From positions 20,081,120 to 20,145,119 of the forward strand of contig CM057235.1 of NCBI GenBank assembly GCA_029891385.1: DNA of 64,000 bases, in the 5' to 3' direction. The translations under genes were made by a program, and so were the position numbers. Of the stretch, positions 44,021 through 55,500 are shown piece after piece; position 1 is the first letter of the stretch; each line of letters opens with the position of its first letter. Origin of the DNA: Erythroxylum novogranatense. Lineage: Eukaryota; Streptophyta; Magnoliopsida; Malpighiales; Erythroxylaceae. The notes under the pieces were generated by a model, which ran no database searches, was not told the DNA's origin, and worked only from the letters and a program-made list of their open reading frames with translations.

Positions 44021-47000
44021 TGTAACATCCCATTACTTGGGGGGAGGTTAAGATAGTAAATATAAGAAATTATTGAGAGAGTAGAAATGCATTCATATTC
44101 ATGCATAATATGCTATATCCATACAAGTGAATATAGATAATTTTGCACATGGAAATATTTATACATGCATTCATAGGAAATTCTAGGTATAATTGAATTG
44201 TGATGTGATATTATAGAGAATTGTGAAATTATGGTATTGGAAATTCAATTGGTTAGTGAAATTGTTATTTTTGAATTTTGGTGAATTTTAGGAATAATTC
44301 TTGAAATTTGTTGATTATAATTGTACTAGGAAAAATGTCATTTGGCAAGTAAATTGATGTATGAAAAATGGAAATAGAAATTAAATGATACTGGAAAATT
44401 GATAAACGACTTTGAAAATTTTGGAGATGATTTAGAATTTGTAAGAAGATAATATTGAAAGTTTTGGAAATAATTGTAATGAAAGGATGAGAGTTATGGG
44501 AACTAGTTTTTTTTTTTAAAAGGGGGGACTTAGTTAAAGCCTTAGATATTAGATAAGTGACAAGTGTCACTTGTCTAGTTCAAGTTTTACTATGCAATTT
44601 CATTGGAAAGGCCAAGTGTTGTATTCTTGTTTTCATCTTCCTCGCAGCCTCTTTCTCAAGTTCTTCTTAACATAGAGTTTTTCATCAAAACTTCACCACA
44701 GTTGAGCCTTGTTTTCATCTATCTCTTTGCTACTCCCAACTCCAGTTTCCTTATCTTTGCCTTAAGAAAAACCGAAGCTTGTCAACTTATGCCATGGTGT
44801 ATGTGAATTGCATGAAGTTTAGGGCTTCGTGATAGTTGAAAATTTTTGAGTTTTAATAAGTAAGTATTGTGTAAATCCTTTAGAGTTGTTGGTTTATGAG
44901 ATAAATTCGATGAAATAATTGTCATTGCATGATCAAGGAAATAATGGCCATCTTCATGAGCACTGTGCTAATAAGATGAAAAATATGAATATAATGGTAT
45001 TTCGTATTTGATGATTATTTTGTGATCAGATAATGTAGAAATGATTTTAGAGTTGAATGAACTTAGGAAACATGTATAATTAGGTGCAGAAACAATTTGA
45101 AGAAAACATAAGTGAAGGCTCTGTTTTCACTGTATACATACATATATACATAAGTTTAAAGTGTTTTTAGAGATGAATGAATTTAGAGTTTGAGGATAAT
45201 TGTATGCTGATATCTGGAGATCAGAAAAAAAAATTGTTTAAAAGGAAAGTTGAGAAGAAAAATAAAGAATGTACAAACAGGTTGAAATGCAGAGATTAGT
45301 GAAATGTAGAATATGAAGAAGATTAATAACTGATATTTGGTTTTTGATAATTTTGAGTAAACTTGCATAGTTAGTGGTACTGTGATATGAATGAGCTGAA
45401 TGAGAGTTAAAATGGTATAATGAAAATTGAGAATGTAGATGAAAGGAAGTGTCGAGTTTAAGGAAAGAAGAAACACTGATAATGAAGAAGATAAGTTAGA
45501 GAGGTTAGTATTGGTTTGAAACTTCCACGATTAAAATATACTAATCTAGGAAGATTTTGATAAAATTGTCTTCATGAAAGTTGTAGATCTTTCTTTTAAC
45601 TTTTTATTGATATAAATTTTGAAAATTTTGGAGTTCTAGATTGAAAGTTATGTGGGATACACGTGAGGGAGGTTTGAAGAGAAGATGTGCGCCTGGGAAA
45701 GTCGCAATTGTGCTACTATTCATCGAAAGTCGCGATCATGCTTTGTCGCTATTGTGATCATGACTTCGCAAGTTAGTCAGCCAATGCACGATTGCGACTT
45801 TGAAGGATGAGGGCTGATGCAACATCCTTCGATCGTTTGGCTATATCTCCTTCGTCTGACCTCCAAATGATATGAGATTTAAACCATTGGATTCATAACA
45901 CATTGCTCTACCTTAAACGAAAAATCATAGTAATCTAAAATCAATTGAGAGAGATAGAGTGAAAAACGTGAGACAGGTTTTTCAGAGTGTGTTCACAACA
46001 TTTTTTGTCCTTATCTGTCACACCCGTGACTTTTCCTCACACCTGTGAGTCACGCACGCCTGTGAGTTTTCTCCCTCAACCCCGTGAGTTTAATTGATAG
46101 ACTGATGTTTATTTTTCACATCAAGTCACCGTGCTCTCCAATAGTAACCGTGACTTGATTTTGATCTAAACACCAGGGATAAATTTGCAAACTGAACAGT
46201 CTTATTTCTTTTGACCATAACTTCTTCTCTAGATGTCCAAATGAGATGTTCTTTAATTTGGAGTAAACTAAAGACATAGGGCTACAAATCATATGGGAAG
46301 TCGAATTGTAATTCAGACTCTAATGCTTCCAATTTATGGATGGAAGTTGAATATGGTGTACTGTTTCAGAATGAGAACAATCCAAAAATATTGGGAGAAT
46401 AACTTTCAGATTTCTAAACTAAATTGAATGATTTTAGTGTCATTAGAAACTTAAGAAATGTAAGAACAATTTTCTAGAAGAGAGTATTGCCAAATTACTT
46501 CATTTTCATTGTCTAAATTGTTAAGAAATGTAGACCAGAAAGTTAGTTTTTAGGGAAAATTTTGAAAGCGATGCAATGAGAAATGAATTGCGATTTTAAT
46601 GGTTTTATTGAGGTATAAGCCTAAGTACAAATGATACTTAAGTGAGTTTTGAGATAGGATTGATTAAGTGATTACGATAATGGAAAAATATTTGGCATTA
46701 TCATGAACATGCATTGTACATATTTCATTACATACATGTGCATTATTAAACATTTATAATTGTGTAAATTGTGATATATGTGTATGTTATTTGATATAGA
46801 GGAGCAACTGGAACGTCAACCTCCAGACATTGCTTGGACTTGTAGGCATTAGTTTTGGGAGCGACTTGTGAGTAACCTAGATGTTTCTACTCAATTATTT
46901 GTTGTGTTAGATTATGTTTTGAATTGCTTGGTGAATGTGAATTGAATTGTGTTGATTCTCAAACAGAAAGTCCGATGATTGAGATATGTGAATAAGATAT

Positions 47001-47941
47001 TGAAGTGCTACTTGCATGTGAATGTGACAAACTAAATGTTCTATGATATGATTGATTGAGAGTATGATTTGCATTCCATACATGAATGTATGATCAGATA
47101 ATGAGAGTTGTGACCAGAGTCGCCACCAAAAAGAACTTAACGCTCAGAATGTAAAAAAGAGCCCAGAGCTCAGAAAGTGATTAAGAGCCAAAGGCTCGTT
47201 ATATAAAATGAGCCCGGTATCTCCAATGGATACGAGACAGTTATTAATGAGCCCGATACCCACAATGGATACGGGACAGTTATAGACACTCGGTCACAAT
47301 AACGTAATAATTAAAAAAAAGAGTCACATGAGGATTCATATGCATTTTATTAAGCATATTGGACTGATTGAAATGCTAAATTGTCTACCCTTTTGTGAGA
47401 ATGTGATATGTGATGAATCATGCAAGGATGTGAATTATGTGTTATATGTATTGATGTGATGCATGAATTAAGTAGACCATCAATGATCGTTACCTCATTG
47501 AGTTTGCAAAACTCACCAAAATTGCAACGTTGACTTTTCAAAACCGAGAGATGACTCTAGCTACTGAGAGACGCTACAAGCAGTGTAGACTTGTGAATTT
47601 AGAAGAGAAGTCATGGCTCAAAGGTCAGTCAGCTGGGTTTAGACATATTAGATAGATTTTTGTGTATTTCCTCTTTCATGTAACATCTTTAGTATTAAGA
47701 TATGATGATGTACACTTTTGGATGGTCTAGGAAAACTACCAGTGTGTACAATTGGTTTTTAAGAAATGAAAGGTGGAAATTGTTTTAAATTATTGTTTTT
47801 TTCCATATGATGCCTTAAAAAAATGGTGATGCCATGTTAAGTGAATGTAGTGATTGAACGTAACACACCTTTGCCTTAGGTTATGTACTAGAATGTCCTT
47901 TGGGCGTCCCGGTATCTACCCTAGGATAAGGAGGCGTTATA
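44021..47941 (+). repeat. gypsy-3 5' LTR, 3921 bp
   Basis: Opens TGTAACATCCCATTACTTGG and ends GGAGGCGTTATA just before a PBS (the last C of the usual ACA is T). The GTAACCTAGATG landmark near 46872 is shared with the LTR at 52514. It contains the short-repeat cassettes near 45695-45800 and 46015-46160 and no credible gene. Minus frames at 44265-45476 are low-complexity. The bases TGTGG (44016-44020) would be the left target duplication. Confidence 0.85.
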
Positions 47942-47947
47942 TTTAGG

Positions 47948-47959
47948 TGGTATTAGAGC
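47948..47959 (+). other. gypsy-3 primer-binding site
   Basis: TGGTATTAGAGC followed by ATGGTTT, the initiator-Met PBS with one C-to-T change, six bases inside the LTR. Confidence 0.9.
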
Positions 47960-48072
47960 ATGGTTTGGCATCCATAGGGATATCTAGGAGTGTTAAGCAC
48001 GAAATATTGTGAGAAATGTAGATACTGATTGAAGTTCTTGTTTGTAATAGGTCATCCGCTCTTGGTGAACAA

Positions 48073-48990
48073 TTGGAGCAACCAGTTGACCTAGGATCTT
48101 TAGGAGCCAGTAGGGAGTCCTTGGTACCTCAACCAAAAGAGATGCCTCCTAGAGGTCCCGAGAGAAGGGAGAGGAGGTATGACAGGTTGCGGAAGCAGAG
48201 GACTGTGAATTTTTATGGCAGCACAGACCCTACTGAGGCCGAAAGATGGTTGGAAAGGACTGAGAGGGTTTTTGATCAGATGGACTGCGAGCTTGATGAG
48301 AGGTTTGACTATGCAGTGTCCTTACTGTAGGGCTCAACTTAACAGTGGTGGAAGACTATCTCAGGCAGTACCACTAGGCCTTCCTACCTGAAGTGGGAGA
48401 CTTTCTGGTCTTCAAAGATAATTACATGTCCAAGATCTACTTGGACAGGAAGATGAAGGTGTTCTTGGATTTGAAGCAGGGTAGGATGTCAGTGGCAGAA
48501 TATGAGATTGATGGGCTGTGCTACTGCTTTGATCCCTACAAAAGAAGACAAGTGTAGGAGGTTTAAGGATGGGCTCAATATGAGGATCAGAACAAGGTTG
48601 ACGCTTTTAGACCTCAGTAGTTTCATTGAGTTGAGAGCAGCTTCGATCAGAATTGAGCAGCTACTAGGAGAGAGACAAGCAGAGACTGGGCAAGGGTCTA
48701 GAATGAAGAGGTCTAGTAAGAGTCGGAGTGTTTTTGGCGGCAAATTCAGTAAGCGTCAGAACAGAGCCTTTAGACCACCAGCTGGATCAAGGCAGTTAGG
48801 ATTCAGACACAGGGGTGGTTTTGTACAATCCAGCAATGGAAGAGGTATAGTGCATAGTCAGTTGGCTCCGTGTGAGTATTGTAAGAAGAGGCACGATGGT
48901 GAATGCTGGAAACTGTCTGGAGCTTGCCTTAGGTGCAGCTCTTTTGACCACTAGATTAGGAATTGTCCTATTACTTTAGGAGCTCAGTCT
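48073..48990 (+). pseudogene. gypsy-3 Gag
   Basis: Begins MEQPVDLGSLGASRESLVPQ; capsid region FYGSTDPTEAERWLERTERV followed by FDQMDCELDERFDYAVSLL, a TAG at 48328-48330, more capsid in other frames, then a basic region and a zinc knuckle CEYCKKRHDGECWKLSGACL with CLRCSSFDH, a TAG, and IRNCP. The knuckle sites are complete apart from that stop. The last listed codons run into a protease linker. Confidence 0.92.
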
Positions 48991-49189
48991 GGTGAGAGTG
49001 GGATATTTGGAAGTGATGCTACGGTCTAGCAGAGCAGAAGTAGTGGATCCGGACAAAGAGGTCGAGGGAGAGGTAGAGCGAGCTTTGGGAGTCCTTCTAT
49101 GAGGACTGAGGTGCGGAGCAGCCGACCATAGCCCCAGGCACGAGTCCATGCTATAACCAGGCAGGAGGCTCAGGACTCACCAGATATTG

Positions 49190-49815
49190 TTACAAGTGCG
49201 CTCCTTATTTATGATTATGAGGCATTTGCAATGTTAGATCCAGGATCTACGCATTCATTCATCGCACCTCATCTAGCATCTAAGCTGTATTATGATAGGG
49301 AGATACTACAATATGGGCTAGAGGTGAGTACACCGATAGGTAGTACTACAGTTATAGGAGAGATCTAGAACGGGTGCTTGATTCAGATTGATCAAGTAGA
49401 GTTGGAGGCAAATCTAATTGTATTACAGCTGAGAGAAATAGATGTTATCCTAGGCATAGACTGGTTCACTACTCATAAGGTTGTTATGAACTGCTATACC
49501 AAGGAGATAGTATTAGAATCTCCTGGTCAGCCGAGGGTAATACTCAGAGGAGTTGGTCAAGCAATGCCAACCAAGATGATATCCTTCATGAGTGCATTGA
49601 GGTTGATGCAGGGTGGATGTGAGACCTATCTAGCTCACGTCATTGATACTAGAGTTGAGCAGAATATGTACGACATTCCTGTAGTTGGGGAATTCTTAGA
49701 TGTGTTTCCCGCTGAGCTACCTAGTTTACCTCCAAATTGGGAAACAGAGTTCACCATTGATCTAGTTCCAGGTGCTGCTCCTATATCTATTCCTCCATAT
49801 AAGATGACACCCTAG
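49190..49815 (+). pseudogene. gypsy-3 aspartic protease and RT linker
   Basis: ALLIYDYEAFAMLDPGSTHS gives the protease active site as D-P-G instead of D-S/T-G. After one TAG come VILGIDWFTTHKVVMNCYTK (flap and ILG-D-W box), DIPVVGEFLDVFPAELPSLP and EFTIDLVPGAAPIS, the bridge to RT. It ends at a TAG after PPYKMTP. The order and spacing are those of Del/Tekay-type gypsy elements. Confidence 0.93.
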
Positions 49816-50460
49816 AACTAAACGAGTTAAAGGATCAGCTGTAGGAGTTGCTAGAAAAGGGTTTTATTAGACCCATTATATTACCTTATGGAGCTCCAGT
49901 GTTGTTTATGAAGAAAAAAGATGGGACTTTGAGGTTATGCATTGACTATAGGTAGCTGAATCGGGTGACAGTGAAGAATAAGTACCCGCTGCTTAGAATT
50001 GATGATTTTCTTGATCAGTTGCAGGGATCTCAGGTATTCACTAAACTGGATTTGAGATCAGGGTACTATCAATTGAAGATAGCAGAGGTTGATGTACCTA
50101 AGAGTGCATTAAGGTGCAAGTATGTGCATTTCGAGTTTTTAGTTATGCCGTTTGGGTTAACTAATGCCCCAACAACATTTATGGCCTTGATGAATAAGAT
50201 GTTTCAGTCCTACCTAGACCGATTCGTGATTTTATTCATTGATGATATTTTGGTGTATTCGAAAAGCAAAAAAGAACATGCTGAGCCTCTAAGAGTCATT
50301 TTGCAGATTATGAGAGAAAAGCAATTGTGAGCCAAATTTAGTAAGTGTGAATTTTGGCTGGACCAAGTAGTGTTTTTGGGGCATATAGTGACTGGACAAG
50401 GCATACAAGTTAATCCAAAGAAGCTTAAGGCAGTGATGAATTAGGAAGCTTAAAGGAATG
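49816..50460 (+). pseudogene. gypsy-3 reverse transcriptase
   Basis: Motifs in order: [92 protein letters not shown] (catalytic FIDD) and KCEFWLDQVVFLGHIVTG. Stops occur at the Gln of DYRQLN (TAG) and after EKQL (TGA). The frame is otherwise intact across more than 600 bp. Confidence 0.95.
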
Positions 50461-51035
50461 TGTCTGAAATATGAAGCTTCCTAGGATTGGCCAGATATTA
50501 CCGGAGGTTTGTCGAGAGATTTTCTATGATCTCAACCCCTCTGACAAAACTTTTAAGGAAGAATGTAGTGTTTAGATAGAATGAGGAGTGTCAGAAGAGC
50601 TTTGAGTAACTAAAGCATCGGTTAACTACGACATTGGTGTTAACTATACCATCGAGAACCGAAGGATATATGGTGTATAGTGATGCATCACATCAAGGAT
50701 TAGGATGTGTATTGATGCAATACAACCAAGTGATTGCCTATACATCGAGATAATTAAGGTCTCACGAGATTAATTATCTAGTACATGATTTAGAGCTAAC
50801 TGCAGTTGTCTATGCTTTAAAGATTTGGAGATACTATTTATATGGAGAGATCTTTCAGATTTATACAGATCATAAGAGTTTGAGGTATCTACTGAGTCAG
50901 AAGGAGTTGAACTTGAGACAGAGGAGATGGATTGAGTTACTGAAGGATTATGGCTGCACGACTAAGTACCACCCGAGAAAAGTTAATGTGGTGGCTGATG
51001 CTTTAAGCAGGAAGTCTACTATCAGTGCAGCTTAG
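50461..51035 (+). pseudogene. gypsy-3 RT thumb and RNase H
   Basis: SFLGLARYYRRFVERFSMIS, then GYMVYSDASHQGLGCVLMQY with the first catalytic Asp, [20 protein letters not shown] with the Glu, [20 protein letters not shown] with the next Asp, and [11 protein letters not shown] at the end. Stops again fall mostly at Gln, Arg or Trp codons. Confidence 0.93.
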
Positions 51036-51099
51036 ATTCAGTTATCGAGGTTACCCAATTTGATTCATTTGAGAGCTTTGAATGTGGAGTTGAATCTGG

Positions 51100-52180
51100 A
51101 GCAAGATGAGGCACTAATTGCTACACTTAAGTTGAGACCAATGTTGAACGATAGGATCCAAAAAGTATAGGGGAAAGATCCTGATATGGTAAAGCTTATG
51201 GAAAAAGTGAAGATGAATCTAGATTCTGAGTTTGAATTGAGGGATGAGATTTTGTGGTTGAAACAAAGGTTGTGTGTGCCTAATGTGGAGAATCTAAGGA
51301 AAGAAATTCTTGGGGAAGCTCATATGGTCGCCTATGTTATGCATCCTGGCACTACCATGATGTATAACACACTAAAGTAGCATTTCTGGTCGCCTTCAAG
51401 TGGCGGAGTATGTATCTACGTGTATGACATGCCAGTAAGTTAAGACTAAGCAACAAGCTCTAGTGGGGAAGCTACAATTGTTGCCTATTCCGGAGTGGAA
51501 TGGAAACGGATCACTATAGACTTCATTATGGGATTGCCTAAGACTCCGACGCAGAACGATGCGATATGAGTTATAATTGACCGGTTGATTAAGTCGGCCC
51601 TCTTTTTACCAGTGAGAGAGAATAACTCACTAGATCAGTTAGCCCAGAGATATGTGAATGAGGTGGTGAGACTGTATGGGATTCTAGTTTCTATTGTATC
51701 GGACAGAGATCCCAAATTTACTTTAAAATTTTGGAGGAGCTTGTAGTCTGCTATGGGTGCTAAGTTGAATTTTAGTACAACATTTCATCCTCAGACAGAT
51801 GGACAGAGTGAGAAGACAATCAAGATTGTTGAGAATATACTCAGAGCTTGTGTTTTGGAGTTTTGAATAGCTTGGGATCAGTATATGGCATTGATAGAGT
51901 TTTCCTATAACAATCATTATTACAGTAGTATCGGAATGGCAACATATAAAGCACTGTATAGCAGAAAATGTCGATCGTCATTATATTAGGATGAAGAGGG
52001 ATTAAGGATGGTTGAAGGCCTAGAGTTGATACAAGATACAGTAGATAAGTTGAAGTTGATCCGAAGCCAAATTAAAGTCGCCCCAAAATAGACAGAAGAG
52101 TTATATGGATTAACATCGACGTGATATGGAGTACAGTATCGAGGACAAAGTATTTTTAAGGGTGTCACCTTGGAGAGGAG
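51100..52180 (+). pseudogene. gypsy-3 integrase
   Basis: Degraded H2C2 region (HPGTTMMYNTLK near 51340), core with ITIDFIMGLPKTP (first Asp), SIVSDRDPKFTLKFW (second Asp) and HPQTDGQSEKTIKIVENILR (Glu), so the DDE triad survives. About eight stops interrupt it. Integrase joins the cDNA to host DNA. Confidence 0.92.
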
Positions 52181-52189
52181 TATTGAGAT

Positions 52190-52513
52190 TTGGTAAAAAT
52201 GATAAGTTGAGCCCTAGGTACATTGGTCCCTATGAGATCATTGAGAGGATAGGGCCTTTGGCATATAAGTTGGTTTAACCGAATGAAATGTCTCAATTAC
52301 ATAATGTGTTTCATATGAGTATACTCTGGAGATATTGATCAAATCCGACACATGTGATATTGGCTCAAGATATTGAGGTTGCTAGTAATTTAAGCTATGT
52401 TGAGGAGCTGATCAAGATCGTGGGATCACAGATCAAGCAGTTGAGGAACCAAGTCATTCCATTGGTGAAAGTCCTTTAGAGGAATCACTTAACTGAGGAA
52501 GCCACATGGGAAA
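52190..52513 (+). pseudogene. gypsy-3 integrase C-terminus and chromodomain-like tail, truncated
   Basis: KLSPRYIGPYEIIERIGPLA, QLHNVFHMSILWRY, ILAQDIEVASNLSYVEELI and LRNQVIPLVKVL, ending EEATWE at 52512. This is the Tekay/Del type chromodomain tail. It is cut at the TWE motif, where the LTR at 52514 begins; the last codons, the polypurine tract and a proper 3' LTR are missing. Confidence 0.9.
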
Positions 52514-55500
52514 TGTAACATCCCATCATCGATGGGAAGGGTAATTTGGTCATTTGGGAAGGGTTAGGCTAGTGTAAGTAGATCTCGGCATGAACATGCA
52601 TCACGTAGCCTCTATAATTATGTAAATGGTAATTTTCGCACATACACATGATTGTACATGTGTTCATGACATTTCCCGGCATGTGGGTCTAAATGTAATT
52701 GTGTGATTCATGTGAAAATTGTGATTAAAAAATTGACTTGGAGTGGTTTGTGTGTGTTTTATATTTTTAGGGAATTTCAAGAATTTTCTTGGAATTTTTT
52801 GGAAAAATTTTCGGACCGAAAAAATAGCCGAGTGGCGAACTGATGGGTTTCCGGTACCAAAAATTTCTGTCTAATGACACTGGATTTTTGGGTGCATTAG
52901 TTTGGGATTGTATGTGGAGCCATTGGAATTGGACGAGTCAAAGATTATTGTGGTTTTAGGGTTCTTTGATTAATTGGTTAATTGGTGTTTTTGTCTTTTT
53001 CTCCAATAAGGACAAGTGTCCTCGTGCATTTAATATCCTTGTCTTTTTCCCTTCATTCATTCTCGGTTCTTCTCCTTAAGTGCATGAGAAAAGCACCTTG
53101 AAGGTTGAAAAAGATTACTTTGAAAGTGAAAAACATCCTCCATCCGTAGGTACCTTACTCTCTTCCTTCGATTGTTTCCTTTCCATCCCATAAAGGAAGC
53201 TCACCTTGCTACTTGCTTGCCTCTCTTTATTCTCAACCAAGACTAAACTTAAGCCTTGTGAAGATGATGAGTTGTGTATGGATTGAAGTGAAGGTCGTAG
53301 GTGTTGGTGAGAGGTAGAGGATTTGAGTGGTTTGGAGAATTGAAGAACTTGAAGCTTATTTAGGTAAGAACATGTTTTGTGTTCTTTCCTTAGTAGATAG
53401 AAGCATTTATTGTGCTTATTGGTGCATTAATTTCATGAAACTTGTGTATTAATTGTGTGGGTGTAGGTGTGTGCTTGTGTGAGGGAAAATGGTATGGAAG
53501 TGAAAGAATGTGATTTTAGTGCTTTCTATGAAGTTTATAATGTTAGATGAGTGGAATTGAAGTAAGAAAATTGTGTATATTGTGTGCCGCCCAAAATGTG
53601 CTTTATTACTCAAGTATTTGTCTTGATGAATTTGTGGCTGATCTCTGGGATAAATGGGATGTGTATAGATGTGGTATTGATGTTTACATGAAAGGAGTAG
53701 GATTTAGTATGAAATCTGGAAAATGAACTTGTATATGTTTCAGGGATTTGTTTATAATTTTTGATGTAGTTGTGTTATTGAGTTGAGGTTTGCTTTAAAT
53801 TAAACTTAAGAAGTAGGGCTAGAATTCCTATGAAGGAAGTTCTGCCCAATTATGGCTTTAAGAGCTTTGAATTTAGCTTGGAAGTTGAAATGTATGTGCT
53901 GGATGAACAGTATCCGGATTTTGGTTTCATTTTGATGACCTGAAAATTTGAGGATTTTTCTATGATAAAGGAGACCGATTTTGAGAAATTGGTATTACTG
54001 AAAGTTGAAGATTTATGTGTTAGCTTTCTAATGCCATTGAGTGTGATATTTTTCGATGTGTAGTTTGCAAGTTATGGTCTGATAATGCTCAGGTGGTAAT
54101 TCAGTCCAAAATGTGTTTGGTGAGCAATTGCTCTAAGGACATAAGTTTTGTACTTTTTGAGTTATGATATTTCTTTGGGACTGTTAAGGGTGAAATTGGC
54201 TAAAATGACATTATGGAAAGTTGTAGAGGATTGTTATATCTTTCTAATGAGATATTTTATGCGAATTTTGGATGTGAGAATTGTAAGATATAAATTTGGA
54301 AAGTTTTGTTGTAGTTGAGGTTACATGCTGATTTCATAAGCTTTGACAGGACAATCACATTCATGAGAGAATTCGACCTAGTTTGAATTGGAATTTGTTG
54401 GGAAGTCCTTCCTGAGAATTGTAGTTTATTGTCTAAGCTTTTTATCCCTATATGGTATGGAAATTTTTGCCAAGGGGATTTGGAGTTATGAATTTTGAAA
54501 GATTGGGTTTCTGTTGAGAATAAATTGAGTAGGCTGAATCTTTGTTTGTGAATTTGATTTGATTAGAGATGGAATTGGCTTCTAAGTTATTAATGAAGAT
54601 GTAGCATTTGTTTTGTTCTTTTTATTGATATAAAATTTGGAATTTTTGGTTAAGGGGATGTAAAGTTATGAATTTTTGTGATAGTGTTGCATTGTGGTAG
54701 TAAATGTGTGACTAGGCAGTGTCTTTGAGTGAATTTTTGATATCCTTAGAGGTGTTATTAAATTTCAAGTTCTTTATAGAACTTGTAGGATTTTCCGAGA
54801 TCTTTCCAACGAGACCAAATTTGTATTGTTTGGACATTTGTGTGAAAAGATCGATATGATGAAAGGAGAGGTGGTTTTGGAAAAGAGTTTTGAAAAAAAA
54901 ATGGGTGTCATCACTCGCCCATGCAGGCGAGCGTCTGCATTGCTCGCCCATACAGGCGAGCGAGCTGCTCGCTCGTTATGCCGAGCTCGCCTAGCGAGCG
55001 AGGTGCCGGGCTCGCCTTCCGACCTCTGTCTAATCTTTTGAGTATAACTTTTTCATCCGACCTCCGATCGACCTGATTTTTGAAGCGATAGATTTCTAAG
55101 ATATTTTTCTATCTTTCCATACCAAACTTAGGATTTTTGAGATCAAACTAAATAAGGACGGTCGGATCTAAGTGAGCGGATCGGTTGGAATATTCTGAAC
55201 ATGCTTCAGTAATTTGGGGACATCTTGAGCTAGAGAGCTCCGATCGATCTGATTCTTTTTCCTAAGTAAACTAGAGACATAGATCTACAAATTTCATGAA
55301 GAGGTCGGATTTCAATTTAGCCCCTAAGATGTTCATTTTCTTAATTGAATGTTCATATAGTGTGTTAATCTGAACATATTTTGATAATAACTTTTCCGTC
55401 CGACGTCCGATTGACCTAATTCCGGAGGCGTCGGATTCGTAAAATATTTAATTTCATTTATTTGTGAAATTAGGAAATTTTAGAGCAGAAATTGACGAAA

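Noticed and set aside
44265..45476. Hydrophobic minus-strand frames of about 100 aa
   Set aside because: They lie in the non-coding gypsy-3 LTR and reflect its AT-rich plus strand; no homologous features.
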